Shown: positions 7,750 through 21,304, counted from the first letter of the stretch. The stretch: DNA of 59,371 bases from Curtobacterium sp. HSID17257 (GCF_003989515.1 NZ_RBLU01000010.1:1-59371); one strand, 5' to 3'. A program made the numbers and translations. Notes: a model not told the origin generated them from the letters alone.

Positions 7750-9867
7750 GTGAGCTCCGACTACTCTGCACGACACCTCTCCGTCCTCGAGGGACTCGAG
7801 GCCGTTCGGAAGCGTCCCGGCATGTACATCGGGTCGACGGACTCCCGTGGGCTCATGCACTGCCTGTGGGAGATCATCGACAACTCCGTCGACGAAGCGC
7901 TCGCGGGGCACGGCGACGAGATCGGCGTCGTGCTGCACGACGACGGCTCGGTCGAGGTCCGCGACACCGCCCGGGGCATCCCCGTCGACGTCGAGCCGAA
8001 GACCGGGCTGACCGGGGTCGAGGTCGTGTTCACGAAGCTGCACGCCGGCGGCAAGTTCGGCTCCGGGTCGTACGCGGCCTCGGGCGGGCTGCACGGCGTC
8101 GGTGCCTCGGTCGTGAACGCGCTGTCCGAGCGCCTCGACGTCGAGGTCGACCGGGGCGGCAAGACCTACGCGATGTCCTTCCACCGGGGTGAGCCGGGGA
8201 CCTTCGCGGGTGACGGCCCCGACGCCCCGTTCACGCCGTTCACCTCGGGGAGCGAGCTGCGCGTCGTCGGCAAGGTGAAGAAGGGCGTCACCGGGTCCCG
8301 CGTCCGGTACTGGGCGGACCGGCAGATCTTCACGTCCGACGCGAAGTTCAGCACGACCGACCTCGTCAGCCGGGCGCGCCAGACCGCGTTCCTGGTGCCC
8401 GGGCTCGGCATCACCATCACCGACGAGCGTCCGACCTCGATCGAGGCAGCCGCACAGCGCGCCGAGGCGACCGGTACGCCCGTCACGCCCGGCCCGGTCA
8501 TCGAGCGCTTCCGTTACGAGGGCGGCATCAGCGAGTTCGTGGAGCACCTCGCCGTCGACTCCGCGGTCACCGACGTCTGGCGCATCCAGGGCACCGGCAC
8601 CTTCACCGAGACCGTGCCGATGCTCGACGACAAGGGGCACATGGTGTCCACCTCCGTCGAGCGCACGTGCGAGGTCGACATCGCGATGCGGTGGGGCAGC
8701 GGGTACGAGACGGTCGAGCGGAGCTTCGTCAACATCATCGCGACGCCGAAGGGCGGCACGCACCTGACCGGCTTCGAGTCGGGCGTCGTCAAGGCCGTGC
8801 GGACCCAGGTGGAGGCGAACGCCCGCAAGCTCAAGGTCGGCCAGGACAAGCTCGAGAAGGACGACGTCCTCGCCGGCATGACCGCCGTGCTGACCGTCCG
8901 ACTACCCGAACCGCAGTTCGAGGGGCAGACGAAGGAGGTCCTCGGCACCCCCGCGGTCCGGAAGATCGTCGACCAGGTCGTCTCGAAGCACCTGACCGAG
9001 ATCCTCACCTCGACGCAGCGCACCGAGAAGGCCCAGGCAGCGACCCTGCTCGAGAAGGTCGTCGCCGAGATGAAGACCCGCATCTCGGCCCGGGCGCACA
9101 AGGAGACGCAGCGCCGCAAGAACGCGCTCGAGAACTCGTCACTGCCGACGAAGCTCGCCGACTGCCGCAAGCAGGACGCCGAGGGCACCGAGCTCTTCAT
9201 CGTCGAGGGCGACTCCGCGCTCGGCACGGCCAAGCTCGCCCGCAACAGTGAGTACCAGGCGCTGCTGCCGATCCGCGGCAAGATCCTCAACGTGCAGAAG
9301 GCCTCGGTGTCGGACATGCTGTCCAACGCCGAGTGCGCCTCGATCATCCAGGTCATCGGCGCCGGCTCGGGCCGCTCGTTCGAGATCGACCAGGCCCGCT
9401 ACGGCAAGATCATCATCATGTCGGACGCCGACGTCGACGGCGCGCACATCCGCACGCTCCTGCTGACGCTGTTCTTCCGGTACATGCGCCCGATGATCGA
9501 GCAGGGCCGGGTGTTCGCCGCCGTCCCGCCGCTGCACCGCGTCGTCGTGGTGAACCGCGGCAAGGCGAACGACACGCTGTACACCTACTCCGAGGCCGAG
9601 CTGCAGGCGGTGCTGAAGAAGCTCGCGAAGCAGGGCAAGAAGTACCAGGAGCCGATCCAGCGGTACAAGGGCCTGGGGGAGATGGACGCCGACCAGCTGG
9701 CCGAGACCACGATGGACCGGGCGCACCGCACCCTCCGTCGCGTGAACGTGACCGATGCCGAGAGCGCCGCGAAGGTGTTCGAGCTGCTGATGGGCAACGA
9801 CGTCGCGCCGCGCAAGGAGTTCATCCTCGCCGGCGAGGGCCTCGACCGCGACCGCATCGACGCGTAG
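7750..9867 (+). CDS. parE: DNA topoisomerase IV / gyrase subunit B (ParE-like)
   Basis: 705-residue type IIA topoisomerase ATPase subunit. GHKL ATPase motifs: EIIDNSVDEAL (about residue 42, catalytic Glu and Mg-binding Asn), DTARGIPVD, and GGLHGVGASVVNALS (about residue 116). The TOPRIM domain has FIVEGDSALG (about residue 482) and IIIMSDADVDGAHIRTLLLT, with the metal-binding acidic residues in place. The RYKGLGEMD block sits near the C-terminus. Length and absence of large insertions fit ParE or a second GyrB; the companion A subunit (10011-12497) is convergent and separated by 143 bp. Acts in the cytoplasm to decatenate or relax DNA. GTG start, leaderless. Confidence 0.93.
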   Translation: MSSDYSARHLSVLEGLEAVRKRPGMYIGSTDSRGLMHCLWEIIDNSVDEALAGHGDEIGVVLHDDGSVEVRDTARGIPVDVEPKTGLTGVEVVFTKLHAGGKFGSGSYAASGGLHGVGASVVNALSERLDVEVDRGGKTYAMSFHRGEPGTFAGDGPDAPFTPFTSGSELRVVGKVKKGVTGSRVRYWADRQIFTSDAKFSTTDLVSRARQTAFLVPGLGITITDERPTSIEAAAQRAEATGTPVTPGPVIERFRYEGGISEFVEHLAVDSAVTDVWRIQGTGTFTETVPMLDDKGHMVSTSVERTCEVDIAMRWGSGYETVERSFVNIIATPKGGTHLTGFESGVVKAVRTQVEANARKLKVGQDKLEKDDVLAGMTAVLTVRLPEPQFEGQTKEVLGTPAVRKIVDQVVSKHLTEILTSTQRTEKAQAATLLEKVVAEMKTRISARAHKETQRRKNALENSSLPTKLADCRKQDAEGTELFIVEGDSALGTAKLARNSEYQALLPIRGKILNVQKASVSDMLSNAECASIIQVIGAGSGRSFEIDQARYGKIIIMSDADVDGAHIRTLLLTLFFRYMRPMIEQGRVFAAVPPLHRVVVVNRGKANDTLYTYSEAELQAVLKKLAKQGKKYQEPIQRYKGLGEMDADQLAETTMDRAHRTLRRVNVTDAESAAKVFELLMGNDVAPRKEFILAGEGLDRDRIDA

Positions 9868-9914
9868 GCGGGCCCGACCCGACCCGGCCCGGCCCGGCCT
9901 GGGACTTGCGCTGA

Positions 9915-9952
9915 GCGACAGTTCTCGTGCCCTGCGGCGCGAGAACTGTCGC
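9915..9952. terminator. Hairpin between convergent parE and parC
   Basis: Arms GCGACAGTTCTCG (9915-9927) and its exact complement (9940-9952) with a 12-nt loop; the stem includes AT pairs that stand out in this region. It probably ends both convergent transcripts. No U-tract follows on either strand. Confidence 0.6.
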
Positions 9953-9970
9953 GGAGCCCGAGACTCACGC

Positions 9971-9998
9971 GGACCGAGGACCGAGGACCGAGGACCGA
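9971..9998. repeat. Four perfect GGACCGA heptamers
   Basis: A tandem array of four identical 7-bp units between the parE/parC hairpin and the parC stop. Just to the left (about 9877-9900) is a second short array of CCCGA/CCCGG pentamers. Such arrays change copy number easily by slippage. Confidence 0.8.
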
Positions 9999-10010
9999 GG
10001 GCCGCGGGTC

Positions 10011-12497
<2,487 letters not shown>

Positions 12498-12522
12498 GGG
12501 ACCTTTCTGGGAGGATCGCGGG

Positions 12523-13689
12523 GTGCCCCCCAGCGTACCGAGCGCCCCAGACACCACCGCGAACCTCGCCGACGTGCTCCCGAGTTGCCTCGTCGCGCTC
12601 GGCGCCGCCGACGACACGTGGTTGCGCAGCACCGGCCGGGAGGCTCGGATCACCCTCCGTCCCGCCCGCTCGGTCGTCGTCGTGCTGGTCGACGGCCTCG
12701 GTTCGTCCGCCCTGTCGGCGCGCGCCGGACACGCCCGCTGGCTCACCGCCGCCACCGGCGGCGGCACGCTCAAGCGGCTGCGCAGCGGGTTCCCCACGAC
12801 GACCGCCGCAGCCCTGACGACGCTGACGACCGGCCGGTCGCCCGGGACGCACGGCGTGGTCGGCTACAGCGGGTGGGAGCCCGAGGGTGAGCGGGTCGTC
12901 AACCTGCTCTCCGGGTGGGACTCCGAGGTCCCGGCGGGTTGGCTCCTCACCGACACGGTCTTCACCGAGGCCACCGCGCTCGGCATCGACCCCGTGGTGG
13001 TCGGCCCGGCCCGCTACGAGTCCTCGGGGATGACCGCGCACGTGCTCGGCGGTGCGCGGTACACCGCCGCCGACAGCATCCCGCAGCGGGTGGACGCCGC
13101 ACTGGCCGCGACGGCGTCCGGTCGGTCGCTCGTCTACCTCTACGTGCCGGAGCTCGACTCGATCGGCCACAAGCACGGGTGGGAGTCCGACCGCTGGACC
13201 GCGGCGCTCGAGTCGCTCGACGGCGAGCTCGCACGCCTCGCGGCCCGCAGCACTCCCGACGTCGGCATCCTCGTGACGGCAGACCACGGCGTGCTGGACG
13301 TGCCCGCCGAGGCGAACATCGCGATCGACCCGGCGCTCCTCGTCGATGTCGTGGGCGTCGCCGGGGACCCCCGCTGCCGCCAGCTGGCCGTGCGTCCCGG
13401 GACCGACGTGCCGGCCCTGGTCGAGGCGTGGCGCACCCGCTACGGCAAGAAGGCGTACGTCGCCAGCCGTGACGAGGCCGTCGCCGCCGGGTGGTTCGGC
13501 GCCGTGGACGAGCGGGTGCTCCCGCGCATCGGCGACGTGGTCGTCGTGGCGCGGGGCTCGTGGGCGTTCAACGACGACCGCGAGGCCGATCCCCGGAAGG
13601 AACCGAAGCGGATGGTCGGCCAGCACGGCGCGATGACGGACGACGAGCTCTTCGTCCCGCTGCGCCTGGCGGGCGCCTTCGCCTCCTGA
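12523..13689 (+). CDS. Alkaline phosphatase superfamily / nucleotide pyrophosphatase-type protein
   Basis: 388-residue protein of the type I phosphodiesterase/nucleotide pyrophosphatase family. [12 protein letters not shown] (about residues 45-56) carries the first metal-binding Asp; [16 protein letters not shown] (about residues 86-101) carries the nucleophilic Thr; [15 protein letters not shown] (about residue 207) and [11 protein letters not shown] (about residue 250) supply the other Asp/His metal ligands; [15 protein letters not shown] closes the site. No signal peptide or membrane segment is seen, so it is probably cytoplasmic. The substrate is unknown. The GTG at 12523 has GGGAGGA 7 nt upstream. 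It diverges from parC across 25 bp, so the two 5' ends probably affect each other. Confidence 0.85.
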   Translation: MPPSVPSAPDTTANLADVLPSCLVALGAADDTWLRSTGREARITLRPARSVVVVLVDGLGSSALSARAGHARWLTAATGGGTLKRLRSGFPTTTAAALTTLTTGRSPGTHGVVGYSGWEPEGERVVNLLSGWDSEVPAGWLLTDTVFTEATALGIDPVVVGPARYESSGMTAHVLGGARYTAADSIPQRVDAALAATASGRSLVYLYVPELDSIGHKHGWESDRWTAALESLDGELARLAARSTPDVGILVTADHGVLDVPAEANIAIDPALLVDVVGVAGDPRCRQLAVRPGTDVPALVEAWRTRYGKKAYVASRDEAVAAGWFGAVDERVLPRIGDVVVVARGSWAFNDDREADPRKEPKRMVGQHGAMTDDELFVPLRLAGAFAS

Positions 13690-13721
13690 GCCCGTTCGAC
13701 CCGACCCGGGCCGGAACGGCG

Positions 13722-13756
13722 GCAGCCCCGCGACGCGACGGGCGTTGCGGGGCTGC
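13722..13756 (+). terminator. Hairpin after the phosphatase gene
   Basis: Arms GCAGCCCCGC (13722-13731) and GCGGGGCTGC (13747-13756), 15-nt loop, in the gap between the convergent phosphatase and sepH genes. No U-tract. Confidence 0.5.
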
Positions 13757-13762
13757 GCCGGG

Positions 13763-13775
13763 CCTCCAGTCCGTC
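13763..13775. repeat. Solo arm of repeat family 1 (CCTCCAGTCCGTC)
   Basis: This exact 13-mer is the right arm of the palindrome at 21208-21255 and also occurs at 30066-30078. Here only one arm is present. Confidence 0.5.
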
Positions 13776-13797
13776 ACGGACCGAGCGTGGTGCCAGA

Positions 13798-14811
13798 TCA
13801 GGCAGGGTCCTCCGGACGGGTGCCGAAGACGATCTCGTCCCAGCTCGGCATCGACCGGCGGTTGCGCTTCTTGCGTTCCGGACGGCCGTCGCCCTCGGGA
13901 GCCGAGGCCGGGCGGTCGTCGCGCTCGGGAGCGGACGCCGGCGAGTCCCAGCCCTGCAGGGGGACGTCGACCACGCTGATGGACGTCCCGCGGGGCTCGT
14001 CCTGGTGCTCGGTGAAGGACGCAGCCTCGCGCTCACCGCGTCGTCGGCGGAGAGCCTCGAGCAGGTCGGCGGTCTCGTTGCCGGGCGAGCGTTCCTCGAC
14101 CGGCGCGGCGCCGATGCGGGGGAGCGGTGCGCGGAGCGGGCGCTCCTGGACCTCGGGCGTCGGGGCGTCCTCGGTCTGCTCGACGCGGAAGGCGCCGGAG
14201 TCGAAGCGGGTGCCGTCGGCGTCGTGGTGGTCGTTCTCCACGGCACGCAGGCGCGGGGCGATGCCCTCGTCGTCGGTGTGCGAGAGGCGGTGCGCATCGC
14301 CGTTGTCGGGCGTGAGGGTCGACGTCTTCGGGTCGAACAGCCACTGTGCATCGTGCTCGACCTCGGACGCGGTGTAGCGGACGCGGACCTGCCACCCCTG
14401 CTCGGCGTTCTTCCACGAGGCCCACGCGACGCCGGTCGCATCGCCGGACTCGAGCTTGGTCTCGATGGCCTCGCCGAAGGTGTCCGGTGCCTCGGCATCG
14501 GAGGGCGTGACCGGGACGCGACGCGCGGCGTCGAGGACGAAGGCGCGCTCGGCCAGCACGGGGCCCTCGAAGCGTCGGACGTACTCGACGTCGACGTCGA
14601 GCGCCGCCGCGACCTCGGCCGCGTCGGCGCCGCCGCGGATGCGGGCCTGGACGTCCTTCGGGGACACGCGCTTCTGCGGGCCGGCGTCGGGGTTCGCCTG
14701 GCGGACCTGGCTCGTCAGCGACGCGGTGACCGGCAACCGGAACTCGGTGCCGCCGTCGGTCGCGAGCAGGAGCGCCCCGGACTCGACTCCGATGACTCTC
14801 ACGTCTTGCAT
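13798..14811 (-). CDS. sepH: Cell division protein SepH (DUF3071)
   Basis: 337-residue homologue of SepH, the FtsZ-binding septation factor described in Streptomyces. The N-terminal DUF3071 domain spans about residues 1-165 (start MQDVRVIGVESGALLLAT) and contains a helix-turn-helix-like segment, VSPKDVQARIRGGADAAEVA. A disordered acidic/Pro-rich middle follows. The end carries the conserved SMPSWDEIVFGTR motif, close to the PSWDEIMFG tail of relatives. Family knowledge: promotes FtsZ polymer assembly at the division site. Its ATG has GGGAGG about 8 nt upstream. It diverges from the DUF4193 gene over 287 bp. Confidence 0.88.
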   Translation of the reverse strand: MQDVRVIGVESGALLLATDGGTEFRLPVTASLTSQVRQANPDAGPQKRVSPKDVQARIRGGADAAEVAAALDVDVEYVRRFEGPVLAERAFVLDAARRVPVTPSDAEAPDTFGEAIETKLESGDATGVAWASWKNAEQGWQVRVRYTASEVEHDAQWLFDPKTSTLTPDNGDAHRLSHTDDEGIAPRLRAVENDHHDADGTRFDSGAFRVEQTEDAPTPEVQERPLRAPLPRIGAAPVEERSPGNETADLLEALRRRRGEREAASFTEHQDEPRGTSISVVDVPLQGWDSPASAPERDDRPASAPEGDGRPERKKRNRRSMPSWDEIVFGTRPEDPA

Positions 14812-15019
14812 GGTTGCGCCTCCCGAGCGTTGCGTACGGTCGTGCTCGTACCTCCAGGGAGTATGCAGCGGAGCACACGCGTTCCCGCGGAGGCGCACGG
14901 GCGTGCCGCGACTCCCGCGCGCGGGTCTACCGTCGTCGGGCGCTGCCGTCGTCGACTGTCGGGAATGTCCACGCCCGACCCTGGGTTGGACGGCCTGACG
15001 ATCCCGCACGGCGTTCGGT

Positions 15020-15048
15020 TTGCGCTCTCGCGGGTCGTGGTGCAAACT
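15020..15048 (+). promoter_or_regulatory. Candidate sigma-A promoter of the DUF4193 gene
   Basis: TTGCGC (15020-15025), a 17-nt spacer, then CAAACT (15043-15048), about 50 bp before the ATG. GTTTGC and GCAAAC also form an inverted pair across the same span. The rest of the 287-bp sepH/DUF4193 gap shows no gene or other clear signal. Confidence 0.4.
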
Positions 15049-15098
15049 GTCGCCGCCGATCACCGGCGACGACCTCTCGACACGAGAAACGGATGGGC

Positions 15099-15398
15099 AT
15101 GGCCACCGATTACGACGCCCCCAGGAAGACCGACGACTCCTCTGACTCGGAGTCGATCGAGGCCCTCAAGGAGCGCGTGCCCGACAAGATGTCGGGGGTC
15201 GTCGACGATGATTCGGACAACCCCGGCAGCTTCGAGCTCGCCGGACAGGACCTCAGCGACGTCGACCTCGACGTCGTCGTGCTGCCGCCGCAGGTCGACG
15301 AGTTCACCTGCGTCGAGTGCTTCCTCGTGAAGCACCGCTCGCAGCTCGACCACGAGTCGAAGCTCGGCCCCGTGTGCGCGGAGTGCGCGGCGCTCTAG
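15099..15398 (+). CDS. DUF4193 family protein
   Basis: 99 residues, a very conserved small actinobacterial protein of unknown function. The body is acidic (LAGQDLSDVDLDVVVLPPQ) and the last 30 residues hold two Cys-x2-Cys pairs, FTCVECFLV and PVCAECAAL, which would bind one zinc. It is usually found beside sepH and dut, as here. Two in-frame ATGs lie 6 bp apart (15093 and 15099); the second gives the usual MATDY start. A strong hairpin follows 14 bp after the stop. Confidence 0.85.
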   Translation: MATDYDAPRKTDDSSDSESIEALKERVPDKMSGVVDDDSDNPGSFELAGQDLSDVDLDVVVLPPQVDEFTCVECFLVKHRSQLDHESKLGPVCAECAAL

Positions 15399-15412
15399 GC
15401 ACGCTGCTCGTC

Positions 15413-15450
15413 GGACGGCCCGTCACCCCTCGGGGGTGGCGGGCCGTTCC
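15413..15450 (+). terminator. Strong hairpin after the DUF4193 gene
   Basis: A 17-bp stem with one G-U pair and a TCG loop: GGACGGCCCG-TCACCCC pairs with GGGGTGG-CGGGCCGTTCC. It resembles an intrinsic terminator without a U-tract. Confidence 0.6.
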
Positions 15451-15463
15451 GCGTTGCGGCGCA

Positions 15464-15536
15464 GGGCGGTCGTGCCTGGTGGGATCGGGCGTGCCGGGTC
15501 GGATCGGGCGTACCTGGTCTTCCGGAATGACCAGGT
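15464..15536. repeat. Three imperfect 19-bp direct repeats plus inverted repeat
   Basis: Units at about 15464-15482, 15483-15501 and 15502-15519 share GATCGGGCGT[GA]CC[GT]GGTC (first unit diverged). The last unit's ACCTGGTC (15512-15519) is repeated inverted as GACCAGGT (15529-15536). A second short hairpin (CTTCCTAC/GTGGGAAG) follows near 15550-15577. No gene is seen in 15451-15627. Confidence 0.6.
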
Positions 15537-15627
15537 GTGCCCGGAAACGCTTCCTACTGCACCCGTTGTGGGAAGGAACGGGCGGGGCGGGGGCGGTGCG
15601 AGCCTCCCGGCCCGCGCGCCCGCCGCG

Positions 15628-16053
15628 TCAGGAACGCAGGGCGTCCACGACCGCCTGCGGGTTGCGTGCGCTCACGAGCCAGTAGGGCGTCGGGTCCGCC
15701 GGGTCCGTGACCTCCACGCGCACGACGCCGCGCACGTACCCACGGAAGAGCGTCCACGCGCGGGCGTCGAGCGCCGGACCGCGCTGGGTGGTGGCCGCTG
15801 CGCCGGTGTGGGCGGTGGCCTCGCCGACGAGCGTCCGCGGCAGGTGCGCACGGCCGGCGCGGAACTCGGTGTCCGTGACCTCGATCGTCGGTGCGAGCGC
15901 CCACAGCAGGACGACGACGCCGAGGTACATCCCGATCGCCACGAGGACGCCGGCCAGGACGCTGATCGGGAGGAAGACGAGCAGGCTCGCGGGGATGACG
16001 AGCGCCGTCGCCAGGTAGAGGGCGGGCGGGGCCCAGAGTCGTTCGCGGTACAC
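15628..16053 (-). CDS. DUF3093 family membrane protein
   Basis: About 141 residues. It begins YRERLWAPPALYLA, has two adjacent hydrophobic helices (about residues 8-55), then a soluble domain ending TPYWLVSARNPQAVVDAL. This is the DUF3093 family, conserved beside dut in Actinobacteria and of unknown function; the soluble part resembles a PH-like membrane-adjacent domain. Start: GTG at 16053 has GGAGG 7 nt upstream; GTGs at 16059 and 16092 are alternatives, the first too close to that site. Divergent from dut. Confidence 0.8.
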   Translation of the reverse strand: MYRERLWAPPALYLATALVIPASLLVFLPISVLAGVLVAIGMYLGVVVLLWALAPTIEVTDTEFRAGRAHLPRTLVGEATAHTGAAATTQRGPALDARAWTLFRGYVRGVVRVEVTDPADPTPYWLVSARNPQAVVDALRS

Positions 16054-16124
16054 GGTCACCCCTCCATCCCACCACGACTCGGGCCAGGTCACGGTACGGT
16101 CACGGAACGACCATGCTCGTGCAC

Positions 16125-16130
16125 TACCCT
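16125..16130 (+). promoter_or_regulatory. Leaderless -10 box of dut
   Basis: TACCCT, 6 nt, then GTG at 16137, with no Shine-Dalgarno. Confidence 0.55.
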
Positions 16131-16136
16131 CGTCTC

Positions 16137-16625
16137 GTGACCGAACCAGTCGACGTGCTCTGGACCGGGGAGAACCCTCCCGTCCACGCCCACCCCGGTG
16201 ATGCCGGAGCCGACCTCGTCTCGACCGAGGCCTTCGTGCTGCAGCCGGGGGAGCGCCGGCTCGTCGGCACCGGGCTCCGGATCGCGCTGCCGGACGGACA
16301 CGTCGCCTTCGTGGTGCCCCGGAGCGGCCTGGCGGCGAAGCACGGCATCACGATCGTGAACGCCCCCGGTACGGTCGACTCCGGTTACCGCGGCGAGGTC
16401 AGGGTCGCACTGCTCAACACCGACGCATCCGAGCCGTACGAGGTGCACGTGGGGGACCGCATCGCGCAGCTGATCGTCATGCCGGTGCCCCGCGTCACGT
16501 ACACGCGCGTCGAGGAGCTGCCCGAGAGCGTCCGCGGTGCGGGCGGCTTCGGCTCCTCGGGCTACGGTGACCGCAGCGCCGCCAACAGCGCTGCCGATGA
16601 CTCCCAGGAAGGAACGGGCGCATGA
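16137..16625 (+). CDS. dut: dUTP diphosphatase
   Basis: 162-residue trimeric dUTPase; hydrolyses dUTP to dUMP and pyrophosphate, keeping uracil out of DNA and feeding dTMP synthesis. Conserved motifs are all present: DAGADLVS (motif I, about residue 21), PRSGLAAKHG (II), NAPGTVDSGYRGEV (III, with the catalytic Asp), DRIAQLIV (IV) and RGAGGFGSSG (V, which closes over the substrate). A Ser/Asp-rich tail follows. The GTG at 16137 is 6 nt after a TACCCT box. The stop overlaps the DUF3710 ATG (ATGA). Confidence 0.96.
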   Translation: MTEPVDVLWTGENPPVHAHPGDAGADLVSTEAFVLQPGERRLVGTGLRIALPDGHVAFVVPRSGLAAKHGITIVNAPGTVDSGYRGEVRVALLNTDASEPYEVHVGDRIAQLIVMPVPRVTYTRVEELPESVRGAGGFGSSGYGDRSAANSAADDSQEGTGA

Positions 16626-17344
16626 AGTTCGGTCGACGCAAGCGTGACGAGGTCGAGGTGGCGGAGGCCGTCGCCGACGACGCCGTGGTCGCGGGGACGA
16701 CGCCGGAGGTCGACATCGCGACCGACGCCGACGCCGACCTCGACGAGGTGGACGCGGTCGCCCCGACCGACAAGTCCGCGCCGGTGGATCGCGCCGAGAA
16801 CGGTCCGCACGACGAGACCGAGGCGAACCTGGTCCGCCCGTACGTCGACCTCGGTGGCGTGAAGGTCCTCCCGCGCGAGGGCCTGCACCTGCGCCTCGAG
16901 GTCGAGGAGGGTTCGCAGCGCGTCGTCGCCGTCGGGCTCGACTACGACGAGTCCACGCTCCAGGTGCAGCCGTTCGCCGCCCCGCGTTCGACGGGCCTGT
17001 GGCACGAGATCCGCGCGCAGATCGCCGACCAGATCGAGCGCCAGGGCGGCCGCGTGGAGGAGGTCGACGGCCCCTTCGGGCCCGAGCTCCGTGCCCTCGT
17101 GCCGGTCGTCGTGGACGGATCGGGAGCGACCGACGGTGCCCGCGCCGCACGCTTCGTCGGTGTCGACGGCCCCCGCTGGTTCCTGCGCGGCGTGATCGCC
17201 GGCAAGGCCGCGGAGAGCCCGGACGACGCCGCCGAGATCGAGGAGCTGTTCCGCTCCGTGGTCGTGGTGCGCGGCACCACGCCGATGCCGCCGCGCGACC
17301 TCATCCCGCTGCACATGCCGAAGTCGACGCAGACCGCCGTCTGA
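16622..17344 (+). CDS. DUF3710 family protein
   Basis: 240 residues. A short basic start (MKFGRRKRDE), an acidic low-complexity stretch to about residue 65, then the conserved DUF3710 domain with YVDLGGVKVLPREGLHLRLEVEE and, near the end, GPRWFLRGVIAGKA. Always linked to dut in Actinobacteria; function unknown. Translationally coupled to dut by ATGA and followed by the DUF3159 gene after 44 bp, so the three form one operon. Confidence 0.85.
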   Translation: MKFGRRKRDEVEVAEAVADDAVVAGTTPEVDIATDADADLDEVDAVAPTDKSAPVDRAENGPHDETEANLVRPYVDLGGVKVLPREGLHLRLEVEEGSQRVVAVGLDYDESTLQVQPFAAPRSTGLWHEIRAQIADQIERQGGRVEEVDGPFGPELRALVPVVVDGSGATDGARAARFVGVDGPRWFLRGVIAGKAAESPDDAAEIEELFRSVVVVRGTTPMPPRDLIPLHMPKSTQTAV

Positions 17345-17388
17345 CCGCCGGCGCAGCAGCACACAACTCGACACGGCCTGGAGGCACG

Positions 17389-18207
17389 GTGCCGGACCAC
17401 GACGACATCCACCGACCCACGGACGGTCGCGACGACACCGTCGCTCCCGCCGACGGGGTCCGGTCCCGGCCGGCGGACGAGCCGGCGGTGACCGAACCCG
17501 AGGCCGCGCCGTCGTTCTCGGCGCAGTTCCGCGCAGCCGTGCAGAACGCGGGCATCGCCAAGGTGGCACCGGGCGAGGCACCCTCGGGCCGCGCGCTCCT
17601 CGGTGCGGTCGGCGGCGTGCGCGGTCTCGCCGAGTCGGTGCTGCCCGGCTTCGCGTTCCTCGTCGTCTACGCGATCACGAAGGAGCTCGTCCCGAGCGTC
17701 GTGATCCCCGTGCTCGTCGGGCTCGTCTTCGTGGTGGTCCGGCTGGCCCAGCGGCAGTCGCTCGTGATGTCCTTCGCGGGCATCGCCGGCGTCGTCGTCT
17801 CGGCGGCCCTCGCGCTGTTCACCGGGCGGGCCGAGACCAACTTCATCCCCGGGATCGTCATCAACTCCGTGTGGCTCGTCGGGCTGCTCGTCACCCTGGC
17901 GATCCGGTGGCCGCTGATCGGTGTGGTGGTCGGGTTCCTGCTGCCGCCGAACGAGGACGGGTCCCACGTCGACTGGCGCGCCGACCCCGCGAAGCGCCGC
18001 GTGCTCACCGTGGCCACGTGGATCTGGGTCGGACTGTTCGCGCTCCGGCTCGCCGTCGAGGTGCCGCTGTACCTGACCGCGCAGGTCGAACTCCTCGCCG
18101 CCGTGAAGCTCGTGCTCGGCGTGCCGCTCTACGCCGCCGTGCTCTGGGTCACGTGGCTGCTCGTCCGCACGGTGTTCGTGCGCCGGGAGGACACCGCCGC
18201 GGTGTAG
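17389..18207 (+). CDS. DUF3159 family membrane protein
   Basis: 272 residues: a soluble N-terminal 70 residues, then about six hydrophobic segments (GFAFLVVYAI, VVIPVLVGLVFVVVRLA, AGIAGVVVSAALALF, GIVINSVWLVGLLVTLAI, and two near the end). Matches the DUF3159 family, conserved in the dut operon of Actinobacteria; no function is known. The GTG has TGGAGG 6 nt upstream. Confidence 0.82.
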   Translation: MPDHDDIHRPTDGRDDTVAPADGVRSRPADEPAVTEPEAAPSFSAQFRAAVQNAGIAKVAPGEAPSGRALLGAVGGVRGLAESVLPGFAFLVVYAITKELVPSVVIPVLVGLVFVVVRLAQRQSLVMSFAGIAGVVVSAALALFTGRAETNFIPGIVINSVWLVGLLVTLAIRWPLIGVVVGFLLPPNEDGSHVDWRADPAKRRVLTVATWIWVGLFALRLAVEVPLYLTAQVELLAAVKLVLGVPLYAAVLWVTWLLVRTVFVRREDTAAV

Positions 18208-18210
18208 AGT

Positions 18211-18228
18211 TGTCTCGACATCGAGACA
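18211..18228. promoter_or_regulatory. Candidate operator upstream of acnA (TGTCTCG-ACAT-CGAGACA)
   Basis: Perfect 7-bp arms around ACAT, 33 bp upstream of the presumed acnA -10. Inverted repeats of this TCTCGA/TCGAGA style are typical sites for dimeric repressors such as TetR types. In other Actinobacteria aconitase genes are controlled by a TetR-type AcnR; no such gene is adjacent here, so the regulator is not identified. Confidence 0.45.
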
Positions 18229-18260
18229 GTTTCCCGGGGGCGCGCCCGCACCGTCGGGAT

Positions 18261-18266
18261 TAGGTT
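18261..18266 (+). promoter_or_regulatory. Candidate -10 box of acnA
   Basis: TAGGTT, leaving a leader of about 60 nt before the GTG at 18336. A GGGAGG site lies about 9 nt before the start. No clear -35 is visible. Confidence 0.35.
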
Positions 18267-18335
18267 TGCCTTGCTGGTGGGACGTTCCGACGCCCGCGAT
18301 GATGAGGGCACACCGATCAGTAGGGAGGCGGCACA

Positions 18336-21173
<2,838 letters not shown>

Positions 21174-21207
21174 TCGACGGGAGCGCGGGTCGCTGACGCG
21201 ACCACCG

Positions 21208-21255
21208 GACGGACTGGAGGCCCGTGGCGACACCGCCACGGGCCTCCAGTCCGTC
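21208..21255 (+). terminator. 22-bp stem hairpin after acnA (repeat family 1 variant)
   Basis: Arms 21208-21229 and 21234-21255 are perfectly complementary around ACAC; the left arm begins GACGGACTGGAGGCCCGTGG. It is preceded by the 13-mer CTGACGCGACCAC (21193-21205), shared with the element at 6154. It separates acnA from dxs. Confidence 0.75.
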
Positions 21256-21270
21256 GTCTGTCCGCGCGGC

Positions 21271-21276
21271 TAGTGT
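21271..21276 (+). promoter_or_regulatory. Candidate -10 box of dxs
   Basis: TAGTGT, about 29 nt before the dxs GTG. The first transcribed bases (TGGGG-tcctg-CCCCA, 21276-21290) can form a small hairpin just before the AAAGGAG ribosome binding site. Confidence 0.5.
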
Positions 21277-21304
21277 GGGGTCCTGCCCCACGAAAGGAGC
21301 GCCC

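Noticed and set aside
15436-16140. 234-codon plus-strand frame opposite DUF3093
   Set aside because: Shadow of the DUF3093 gene; low-complexity Arg/Gly composition, no domain.
18260-18278. TTAGGTT resembling half of a DtxR/IdeR iron box before acnA
   Set aside because: Only about 11 of 19 positions fit and the right half is absent.
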